Shown here: positions 12,601-24,600 of the stretch, piece by piece | How positions within the stretch are numbered: position 1 is the stretch's first letter | Layout: every line of letters starts with the position of its first letter | NCBI RefSeq assembly: GCF_001949145.1 | Contig: NW_019091520.1 | Coordinates: 115,763 to 179,762 of the forward strand | Source of the DNA: Acanthaster planci | Taxonomy: Eukaryota > Echinodermata > Asteroidea > Valvatida > Acanthasteridae | Direction of reading: 5' to 3' | DNA length: 64,000 bases | Program-made: the position numbers and the translations under genes | Notes under the pieces: model-generated | Told to the model about the DNA's origin: nothing | Seen by the model: the letters and a program-made list of their open reading frames with translations, nothing else | Database searches by the model: none

Positions 12601-15600
12601 TAGTTTTTATATGTAGGAAAATGATACTTTGGATGGAAATACTATAGTGGCATTCTACGTTTCGACAAATTTGGCCTTTCTCAATGGGCACTTATATAAA
12701 TGCACTACTTATTACTGAGATGAGATTTTACGATTTTAATCATCATTTTTGAAAAAGTTAATTTCATGAATTTATGTAAACTCATCCATCCCCTTGACTC
12801 TATCGATAAAGGAAATAAGGCAAGTGAAAACTTGCCCACAAATTACCAGTTTACATTAAACATACCAATTGTGCTTCCGTACATGTTGTACCAGAAGTTG
12901 ACATACCACGTTAGACCGGGATATTTGGGATCATACTCGAATATGCCACTGAGCAGCACGGCATTATCTCCTGCACTCAGAGGACTACTCGCCTCCAAGT
13001 AGCAATAGTGACCATTGGTATCTGTAAAGTGTAATAAAGGAATGCCATAAGATTTCACTGTCTGGAAAGTTCACCTTGAAAGTTCAGCAATGAGAAATCA
13101 CCTGTGCCAAATGCATGGGCATAGATCCCAGGGGGCATTTTGGTATATATCCCCCAGTTTTGACCAGGTGTGTGGTTGCGTGCAAGTCCATTCATTGTCG
13201 TCATATAGTGTTGATGCCTCCAGACAATTACGTGAAATGCGTATGCACTTGTACACGTGAATGTATGCTACTGCCCCCAGGGAATACCCGACAGGAATAT
13301 AAACTAAAAAGATAACTGGCTCTAATTTTCGGTCTAGCCAACCATATTCTAAGCGTTCCGTTTTTATGAATATGACGTCCCACACCCGATCTGACTACCC
13401 ACCGCTACTTATAAGTGAGGCTTTTGCAGCAAAATAGCCATGCAATAATTGTGATGCTAATTTGTTGTCGTATGATGCAATACAGTTGGCAAACTTGTGA
13501 GGCTTGTTGTGCCCTCTGCTTGCAAACTTTCGTGACGAAGACTAGCCTCACTTATAAGTTGCCAACTGTATTGCATTATACGATAATATAGTAGCATCAC
13601 AATTATTGAATGGCTATTTTGCTGCACAGGCCTCACTTAGAAGTAGCGGTGGGTATTCGGATCGGGTGCGTCCCACCCCTTAATTCAGCGCCTACCTCCT
13701 GTGGTCCTGTCCAATTCTGGACCAGTGCCTCCCGATTTTGTTTGTCCCTGGTGTCGACAATTCCAGTCCGCATCGTCTTCTGTCGACTGGATCCATCCAC
13801 ACATATCTCTCTCGAAGTCACAATCAGCACAAGGGACTGGAAATTCGGAAAATTTGTTGAAAACCTTTGTGTCCTATTTTAGAATAGACTGTAGCGAGAA
13901 CACTAGAAAGTTCGATCATGGACCATAGCTAACCAAACAGTTCGACTAACTCTGACTGAACGCACGCTAATCCACGATGATTGGGCTCACCTAGTGGACT
14001 GTTCACGACCAGCCCATCGAGGGTGGCTGTTTTTATGACACAGTGCTGTGAGAACCAGTTATAAGAGAAGTGATAGAAAACAGCCAATTTAAACTGTCGC
14101 TATTATGGTATACGATCGTTTTCATGTTTCTTTTGTGATGTTGCCCTTCCTACGCCCACTTCCCCCTCCCCGGTCTGAATGACAAACGGTTGAGTACTGG
14201 TCCTTGATCGGATTTGCCAATTGCTGTCGCTTTACAGCCCGTTACTTTTGCTGTTTCTACTGTTGCTTTAGAGATGTTGCCGCCATTGATGTCTCCATCC
14301 ACTGCCACTGTGACTAGCTTGGCTCACAATGCACACCTGCAAGGCCATATATCATAGAAATCTTGCTTGCAAATGTGACGTCACTTCAGCTAAACCCACG
14401 CCCACAGCAAATAACCATGGAACCGGAAAGTTAACGCGCAACTTGAGAGCCCATTCAGTGGGAAATTGCTATCAGCGATACGTGCGCGTGTAAGATGAAG
14501 TCACAACCCGGATAGAATGGCAAATACTAGATCGCCAACGTGTGCATACATGAGGTCCTATATGGAGGGGGCGGTCACGTGCTTGAGGAAAGATACAGAA
14601 ACGCATGCCAAACGTGACAGAACACGGGCTCAAGCGGAGCAGCAACACAGCTCTTCGGTGTGTGCACTGCGTGTTCAGGATGCTCATTTTCATCCGCCTT
14701 GAGCTGAAGACCCTCCCCCCTTATCGGTCGAAAAGAACCATGTAGTTGAGAGTGTTCATTTTGCTGATAGCAACGCAATCGTAGTGCGTGCATTTCATAG
14801 TCGTTCGTGAACCAGCGAAGTGCAGTTTCCACCAAAGAAGCCTTTGTTATTGGGGAATTTTCATCTGCTCAGTCCGGCTTGGGGCTCATATCTATGCCCT
14901 ATACATGTAAATAAACAAATTTTGGTTACTCATTCGTCTTGTTAGGTTTTTTCCCACGAAAAAGAATGTCGTCCCTGTAAGTAGAAACGATATCTTTCTG
15001 TTGTTTCTGCACAGAGAAGAATTACGGTTTCGTCTGTCTTTGTTTCCAAAGGGTCCTTACAAATGCGAAAGAGTGGATGCCTATAATTTCAGTGTAAACA
15101 GGAGTTCAATCTCGACCTCTGAGATTCGAGAGATGACTGTTCATTTCCCTAGTCTTAATCGAAAGGAGAATATATTACTTTTGTTGGAATGAATTCTCTC
15201 TGAATGGAAATTAACAGGAAATTGTCTGCTTTTGCATTCGACGGCCTGTTGTTAATTGTGTAATAATCTAAAGACCCAGGGCAGCCACTCGACATCTGTC
15301 TCACTGATATCGTTGCAGTTAATTTCTCACGCGCTGAGCCTTCAGGAGTATTCTTAATAAGTCCTTCAAGTCATTTTCACACCAATTTAGTGAAAATAGC
15401 ACAAACTGCTCTCGTACAACACCCATTTGCAGGCTGGCGCGTGCAAAATGGCTTCAACATCTTGTATCTTGTTGGTGAAACTCCTAAACGGTTCACTTGA
15501 CGAGTTGACTAGAGTGGATTGGTGTTGACGAGAGTGGATTGGTGTTGACAAGAGTGGATTGGTGTTGACAGGGGTGGATTCTGATGCCTTTAACTTTTAA

Positions 15601-18600
15601 AAGTCCGATTCAGTGGAGAAATCACATTTGTACTGAGAGCCGAGTTCTCCCCTACCTCTGGCTGTGAGACGCTTCAAACAAACCAGGTTGTTTTAGTGTT
15701 CAGTAACTGAAATTGCTGATTTGAATCTACAAAGTGTTTATCTACCTTTAGCTTGAACGTCATCAATGGCAATATCTCCGAATATTCTGCGGTAGTTACC
15801 ATTCCAATGAATCGCTTCAAACGCTATGCGGAAGTCGCTTGTTACATTGGTGATATAAAGCTCAGCTGCAAGCCACGTTCTGGCATTGTTCTGCCGACCA
15901 CTTCTCGTAAAGATAACCTGACCATCACTTAGCACACCACTTGCGGGTATCTTGTGGACCTTGAGAGTACCTGCATGGTTTGAATGCGAACAAGAGATTA
16001 TGACCACATTTTGGCGCCGAATTCTTTACACTGGGAGTATATTGTTGTGGTCTGAGCGGGTCAGGTAATTACAAAGCGTGTTGTCAAGCAACAGCAACCA
16101 TATTTCTCACGTAATAGCACGAGGAAAAAGGAAAACTCACAAAATAAAAGTAAAGTTTGATGGTGCATGGATATATTTTTGACATTCATGGCAGTCTTCA
16201 ATTTTCTCAACATGGCTTGTAAAAGCGTCGTGTGGATCAAGTACCATTGTAAACTTAATCTGTGCTTTCCTACTTGCTTATGTTGAGTTATCAATTACTT
16301 CGTCAGGTTATTCAGTGTTTCTTGAATTGGTGTGTAGATCTATAGAGTAAGGACGGTTAAACGAGCTGCTAAGAACTAAGCTACGAGTGTTTGAGTGTAA
16401 GGTGCAAAATTTCAAGAAAAAGAGCTATATATCTAGCTACGCAGAAAGGGCTCAGAAGATTATCAAATAGAGTTCCTACGTGGAGAATCTCTGAAAAGTG
16501 TCTTAACCATGACGCAAGGCTTAATTTGAGACTATTCCAGACTTTCTCTCTCTTGACATGTCTACCCAAAACCCTCTTCACTTGCCACATAGTTGAACAG
16601 CCCCACAAAGTTCAATTTTCAGACTACCCTGTTTTAAAGACCGACTCCAACTGTTTTACAAGTTTTGAAAATAAACTTTTAGCGCGTTTAGTGTTTAATA
16701 AATCATATTTTCATTACCAAATCACGTCTGTATTGCGTCTATATTTTTGTAAATTTGCCAAAACTTTTGAACGTTGCCTTGGAGTTTTATGAAAAATTTC
16801 CACAATCTGACCACTGGTGGCGCTGTTGAGAAACGAAATTTGTATAATGTAATACCGGAGAAAACATTGAAATTGGTATCCGAGGCACGACTGGTTGCGC
16901 TACGAACGTACATATACATGAAAATGGAGCTACATGTGCGTGCACCACGTCTCAGGGATCGATCTGTGTGCAGGCTCTACTGTGCCGCATTATCTCTTTT
17001 CGGTCGAGAGTTTGCGCTCCTTTCTTCATGACTTACAATAATGCCCAAATCGTGCGTCTTGGTGGACGTACTAGAAATTCTGCGAAAGAACCGACCCGGA
17101 TTGAAGTTCTTTGAGTTTCCAAAAAATGAGAGCAATCTTCAAGTTCGTGCTGTCGTCTGCAGCTATGCGTGCTATGGATGCAGACAGTACGGTGGCCTAT
17201 AACTGTCACGGCAAAAGCAAAAGGGTCACGGCAAAAGCAAAAGGGCCACGGCGAAAGCAAAAGCGCCACGGCAAAAGCAAATTCCTCGCGCGCGCACTGT
17301 GGTATTTCCTCTCCACGGTACTACATCACAGAAATCCATATTCATTAGATGCTAAAGAGTCGTGACGTCCATTTTTACAACTGCAGACTGGACTCCCAGG
17401 AAAAATAGGTACAAAAGCTGTGTTTTATTAACACAAAAACCTGTGTTGCAAGGGAGATATTGATATGTGCCAGTTTTATTGGACTTGGTTCTTCTGATTA
17501 GGATTCAATATGAGAAAAATCAACATCGTTGGAGTTGGTCTTTTATCCACTTACACATAAATTGACACCAACAATTCACTTATTAGGGAGTACAGACGAA
17601 GGTAGAAATTTGACAGTTGATTGCAGAAATGTCCCAAGAAGATGCCTTCTTTCAATGCCATTTTCAAGAGCATAAGACTCAGTAACACATTAAACTACAA
17701 AAGGGATCTGAAGTTGCTAAGGGAAGCTTATTACTGCTAGTTAATGAAAAAGCTAGCCCGGTAATATTTCACCCAGGTTTTGGGATTTTATCAGTCAAGG
17801 AACAAGCTGTAATCAGTGATTTCAAACCTGTCTTGTTTTCTTTTTACCATAGAAGAATTTTCTACCCTGAGTAGAGGCACCCCCTCATCGGTTGAAAAGA
17901 GCAATGTTGGTCGGGCGTTTTCATAGTGATGCGAACGCATTGTTTGCGCTTCATAGTCGTTCGCGAACCAGCGATGCGCAGTTAATACCAAAGGGGCCTA
18001 AGGCTGTTTTCCAATACTCAACTTCATCTCCGTCGCAGGCTTCGTTCCCAAAACCAATCCCTGGTTGTGTGCCTGAAGCGTTTAAATTACATTGGATTAC
18101 TATAATTTCTGGTTCTATTGCATCTTATTTGCTGTTTTGTGGCACTTTTAGATTAATTACTGCACTTACAGCTTCAAAGTCAGTTGAAAAAAAAATTTGA
18201 AGCCTGAGACAGAGCTGAAGTTGAGTATTGGAAAACGACCTAAGTTTCTTGGAATATTAGGGTCTCTCTTGGCATAGCTCGAGGCCCATTGTCAACGCGT
18301 TAAAATTTTATGATGCCACCTTTCTTCGTTTCCAAAAACTCTGTTAGGTCTAGCAAAAAGTCCCTCAATTTTAAAAGGCTAAAGAGAGCTTGGGCAATTT
18401 CGAGGACATCACCAGTAGTTGTCCTGGGTACTTGGCCAAAATCCAACAGTAGTTGAAAAGAGTTGCATCAAAATGGACTCATCATATATCATACATCACA
18501 AGTTCAGTTGTTCACAAGCTTACGGAAACTTCAGTCTATTCTTGGAAAGTTTGACCTACCAATGTCTCTGCCGTACATGTTGTACCAAAAGCTGAAGCAC

Positions 18601-21600
18601 TGCATAGGTGATTGTGATCCATCATAGTTGATAACAGGACTCAAAAGCACAGCGTTGGTATTCTGATATGTAGGTAAATCGGCGACATGGAAGAAGTAGT
18701 AAAAGCCACTGTTATCTGAAATAAAGAGGCGTAATAAGTCCACTGTTATTTCCCATGAAATGAACTTCTCACGAAGGGAAACTACTACCGTGGAGACACC
18801 TGTTTAGAAGGGTATTTATATGTCCTATTGTCATCATTGTTTGTGTCTGTGGTACTTTGAATACTCTTCGTTCATTCCGCGTTTTTAACATATCAATATA
18901 TTCGGAGTTGACAAGATTTCTTGTAGGCCCAAAATAAAGCCATTTAGGGTCAGTTAGGTCTGGCAGTGGTTCACCTGTAGCAAAACAGTTAGCCCAATGC
19001 GGATGGAGGAATAATAAAATACATGAAAAATTAAACTTACAAAATTCAAAACGAATGTACAAAAATGGATTTTACCTTTAATTTTAATTTGTGCAGTTTT
19101 CATGCATAATACAGACCTGCCAACATGCCTACTCCTTCCTGAGGTCAGGCATTAACACAAAATAGATTAAAAATTGTAAAGAAGTCAAAGCTAAAGTATA
19201 GCTTTTAATCTAATTTGTGGTAATGTCTGACGTCTAGAAGGAGTACGGCTAGGTTGGCAGGTCTGATAATATGGGAAAATATAAAAATTATCAAAGTAAA
19301 CATTCTATACTTTTTATTAATATATAATAACTTCCTTACAAGTCAATTGACTACTATTTTCGTGAGATTTTGCAGAAAGGGGGGGGAAGCAACGTGAACC
19401 TTCTCCCCCCGGAAAACTTCTGAAAAGCCTAATCTAAATGAAGTGAAACTATTCAGTAACTTTTAAATACACATCAGTGATGTACAAAACAAAACGTCAA
19501 AAATGTGCACTTGTAAATCACATTAGCTCTATGTACTTTGCGGTTGCGACACACAGATTTTTTAAAGTACAAGCATTCAGAGCAGGATGCGTTTGTATAT
19601 CACAAGTGACATCCCTTATATTATGACGGTGATACATTTGCGATTTTTTTTTTTTTTTTTCATTTTCCTAGACACTAACTGTAATCGCACTCACCACCTA
19701 TGGTATGGTCAAATGCAGGACCGGTATGGGAAGTTGGCGTGGAACCCCGATGATGAGTCCAGTCTGCATTATCGTCACTTGACTGCACCCAGCCACAGAG
19801 ACCGTTTTCAAACGTGCAACTAAAACTAGAGCCCCCTTAGGTAGAAGAGGATATAGAATCTTTATTCGAGGAGCCAAAAAATCTGATCAAAGTAATTTGT
19901 AAATTTAGGCCTATGAATGCTTGGAGTCAGTTCAATTTTCTCACCGTGACACCTGTCGAATATCAGACGTCCTTCTTCGTTTTGAACTCCACACACTACA
20001 GTTCTTTTCAAAAAAATCTGAGGCAGACAAACCTGAGATTGTCACATCGTCGATGGCGATGTGCCCAAGATCATCATACAAATATTGCCGAATAGCTTCG
20101 AAGGCTATCCTAAAACTCGAGGCTACATCGGTGATGTAGATCTCCCCTTCGAGCCACTCACTACTTGACGTTTGTTGCCCATGCCGGCTGAAGATCACCC
20201 GTCCCTCACTCAGTCGGCCGTTAACTGGTGTCTTGTACACATTCAGTCGACCTGAATGTGATTTTAAACATTCAAACATGGTTTTTTTTACTTGCACAGA
20301 TCAATAACTGACAAAACCTTTAGGCTGTGTCTGAATTTCCGGGTAATAACCGACCAAAAATAAGCACCCGCTAGGGAAAAATATTAACAGGCGCCTTCGA
20401 ATGATTGTCATCATTGTTGATTATGTTTCTCCAGCCAAACACGCACCTATGTCGCTGCCGTACATGTTGTACCAAAAGCTAAACCGCCATATAAATTGCC
20501 GTACATCTGTGGCTTTGACGATGGGACTCAGTAATACCGCGTTGGAAGACGAGTGTGATCCTCCGTTGGAGTAGCAGTAATAGTTGGTCGATGCTGTAGA
20601 CGGAAAAATAACACTGCAGTGTAGGTATTCGCAAACATCCCCAAAAGGAGCAAAAGACCAGTGAACTGCATTTAGTAATACAAAATCAAAACTTGTACGA
20701 AACTCACAGCTTGAACTTGTTTTGAGTTGAATTACACCCAGTTTTAATATTTATCGGAAATAAATCTTTTTTTTCTGAATATTATTCTGAAATTGAAGAG
20801 GTTGATGGGTCAACGCAATGTGATTTTCAAAAAGACATTCTCGATAATACACCTTTAAGTCAAATTTAAACAATATTTTAGGTTTTTTTCGCCATTTCAA
20901 AGGGTGTGCAGGGGAATGTTTTGTCTTGATACTAATGCAAAGTCAACTTTTAAATATAAATTATATATTACGCAAGCGTGTGGCGCTATGCAAAGAAAAC
21001 ACCTGGATATTGCAATTATTTGCAGCACCAACATTTGGAAATGTGACGTATAAAATTTTCTTCTTTGTGTTTTTCTTATTTCTATGTGAGATTTTGTGTT
21101 TTCGTATTTCATTTCATGGGAGTAGACAAACTGTAGTTTTCTTAAAACAGTGTTTTAAGTGAACGAATTTCGGGTTCAAGGTATGAGAGCAAATATTATT
21201 CTTTTAATGAAATGTATCCTGTATATAAAATGTCACTATATTGTGGTGTACTATTTACGAAAATCATTTCTCTCTCTCTTTTTAGCCTCCATCCAGGCGA
21301 CAAAACTACAAGACACGACGGCACGACGGATTACTTGCGTCGTACCGTCGGGTCACACTGGCGCCTTCTTGCCATTACGTTTGTACAAGCACGACGCGTC
21401 GCTTCGTGTGCTTTCGCCCTTTGCTTCATGGTGTTTATAGAGGGCGCCTTTACTGCTTTTTTTCATTTCCCGCCCCCCCCCCCCGTACTTGCATTGTAGG
21501 GCACAGTCCACTAATTCAAGACTTTTTCAAAACAGTGTAAAATCAGCAATGTTCAGGGCCTAATAACATGCATACCAACATCCCTGAGATTTCTGAATCA

Positions 21601-24600
21601 CAAATGAAATAATTGTCTGATCCTAATCTTTCAATTTCTTTTCATTTTTCTGTTTGTTAGCCAATTACATTTTAAATTATTCCCAGTGTGAGTTGTTAAA
21701 GAAAAAGTTTGTTTTTTTAATCAAATGTAATTAGAAAGCGAGTCACGACTAAGTATCAGCCTTGTCTCCAGGAAAAAAGGAACATCAGCCACAACTTTGT
21801 TTTAGCTTTTCCTGCTCTAATTTTGATCTTTCTAATAATTATTTAATAAAATAAATTTGGTTCCCCCACTTTTTGAAATCCTAACTCCCCCAGAATTAGG
21901 TCATACAATTTCCTAGAAATGTGTCGGTTGCGTGGCAGCGCGTGTGGGCAGTTGGTGGCAGGACTTGCAACCAACCACAAGAGTCCTTGAGAAGGAGCTG
22001 ATAACTGCCCTAGCCAGTGACCTCCCACTTCATTCAGCCACTGGACTGAACAGAGACTGTTCTGTTGTCTCTCTGTGATTTCTCCTTCCATCGAACCTGC
22101 CCTACCTACAAATCCCCTGTCCTGCTCTAGACAAAGACATCAGCAGAGTGAGCCTATTGAGGTACAAATGCATACACTGCTGGAAAGTGGGTGGCCTGGA
22201 CCAGGGCCACGTGAATTCCGTTCCGAAGTTGAGACTGTGCATTTGAACCCTAAACATCATCTGCACTTAGCCCAACACAATTTCCATTCAAGCTCTTTTT
22301 AATGCAATCCTTTCTACTGCAAGCTCTACAGCTACTTGCCACGTCAAGATAAGCCAAGTGAAGTCGTCCCAAACTTCAGCAATAGATCGTCTTCAAGCTA
22401 CGCCCTAATATATTGTGGCGCCGCGCCCCTTCAACGAAGGCAAGGGCGCCCTCCTCCACGAGGCGCGGCGCGGCGCGTCGGACGGCAGGTACCGGAGGGA
22501 CGAGTCTGTTACGACCAAAGTACACCGTCCCCCAAGAAAGTTCAATGATATCTGGCCTTCGTTTAAATGATGCTTAAGGGAACTTCATCGACCGCATTGA
22601 AAAGAATCATTGGCTGGGTTTAAGAGAGTGACGAATTCTGGGCTTCCACTTATTACGAGAGAGCAGTTCCTACACCTGCGGATTTTCTTTTGGCTTTTTT
22701 TTTTCATTTTATCAATTAAATATGACAGAAATTAATATTACTTTTCAAGCACGGGGGAGAGAACTGAAAGAAAACTGTAAAGGCGCCCTCTATAAACACC
22801 ATGAAGCACAAGGCGACAGCACACGACGCGTCGTGGCATCGTGGGTCTTTTCGTGCGTCGTGTTGTGCTTCAGGCGACGTAATAGGTGATGCAATGCACG
22901 ACACGACGTACGACGCGACGGGCGACGGAAGGGGCGACGTTTGGGCGGAAAAATAAAGCATGGAAAGGACCCAAGACGCGACGGGCGGCGGCACGACACG
23001 ACGTGTCGTGTGTGTACACACATATTTTTGTGTGTATATACGGTGTAACATCCCGTTACAACGTTTGCAACTTCAGGAAGTCAATCAACCAGTCTGGTCA
23101 AAGACCGCTCAGTGGACGTTACTCTATTAACCAGAAAGAGCTGTCAATTATTTTTCCTAAACTTCAGAGGAGGAGAAGTAATACCGTTATACTCTTTTTA
23201 AATTTCATTGCATAGACATTTTATCCGTCTGGGATGTTAGTAATTTACCCAGGGATCGAAGTTGATTGAAATTTTTCTAATTTTCCGAAATTTTATTTCT
23301 GGGTATTTTTTAGCTTCACACTAAATGTATGATTTGGAGATATGTCGCTCTATTATTTACTGTCTTTCCAATTTACATCGCATTTTTTCAAAAATGACAA
23401 TACGTTTTTTTTGCATAGAGAAACAGCAGATTTCAATCATGCCTGCCCAAACATGATGCATGGGATATTTGGTAACCCACAGCGGCTAGTTTAAACGCAG
23501 AGACAAAAATCAATGACTACGTTTGTTTAGATCCCGACTACGGATTAGTCCCCCCAAAAAGAAACCTTCAGTCGCGCATTGTTAAATCTTAAAGGACATC
23601 TCGTCAGACTGATTTGTGAATACTCACAACCAGGAGTCCTGTCTGACAGGGGACCAGTGTAGTAGCTGGGACTTCTTCCAGAACGTCGCATCCAGTAACC
23701 TGCATCGTCCCACGATTGCTTCCAACCACACATGCCATGTTCAAACGTGCAGTCAAAACCCAGGCTTGCTGTAATAAACAATACAAATGCGTTGAGCATG
23801 TTTGTAAAAAAATTAGAAAAAATTGGTATGCTGAGATGGTATCTGTATAGTACAGGGTTACTTAAACTGATCACGATTTTTTTTTGTTTCACGTGAAAAG
23901 TACAGCCGATCCTTATGTTGTTTCGGTGAAAGTGTTTGATGAAATTAAATTTTACAAAATGGTTGAAGGATCTCTAATATTGGATAATAAATGACATACT
24001 GTTACCCGGAGGGGGCCAAATCGGGACAATTGTCCCTCCCCACTCCCATCCAGGCTACGCCACTGACATGATGAGATTGTTCTGGTTGTTTTGAGTTAAT
24101 GAACAGCTCTTAATCTGGTTACTTTAGTTCCCCCTTTTGATTTGGACCGTATCTCCCTTTGCCGATTTTCTGTTTCCAGACTCCCTGATACCGCTCTGAC
24201 CCCGTCAATCAGGTCAACTTATTCAAACTCGTAGGCGATATTGAAATAACGAATGACAAAGAAAAAAAACGACAACATTGGACTGGCATTCTTCTGGTTG
24301 CTGATTTCCTTTTGTTTATGTGGAAAGAGGCAGTATTGTGTGCAGTACCACCATTGCTCAAATTATAAATGATCAGTGATTCAATGGGGAGAAACAGCCA
24401 GAAAAAAATTGCTCCAGCAAATCCTACATAGCAGCCCATCCCGCCAGCAACTGTCGCCAAACAGAAGTATCGAGGTCACGCTGTTGATATCCGGGGGTTG
24501 GCAAGGTCCAAGGCTGCACAATTGAAATTATTGTTTCCCCAAACTTGTTTCATGTATCATCGACTGTGTTCGGTCACGTCGAGGACAGGAAATGTTTTGC

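Noticed and set aside
13102-13247. Candidate MAM3 first exon (W-R-H-Q-H, DDNEWT, HTPGQNW in mixed frames)
   Set aside because: It needs two frameshifts, while a clean 141-bp MAM N exon with correct phase exists at 13696-13836.
18769-19062. Open minus-strand frame of 97 codons ([15 protein letters not shown]...)
   Set aside because: No recognisable domain; it lies between two exons that join in phase without it, and it overlaps no MAM signature.
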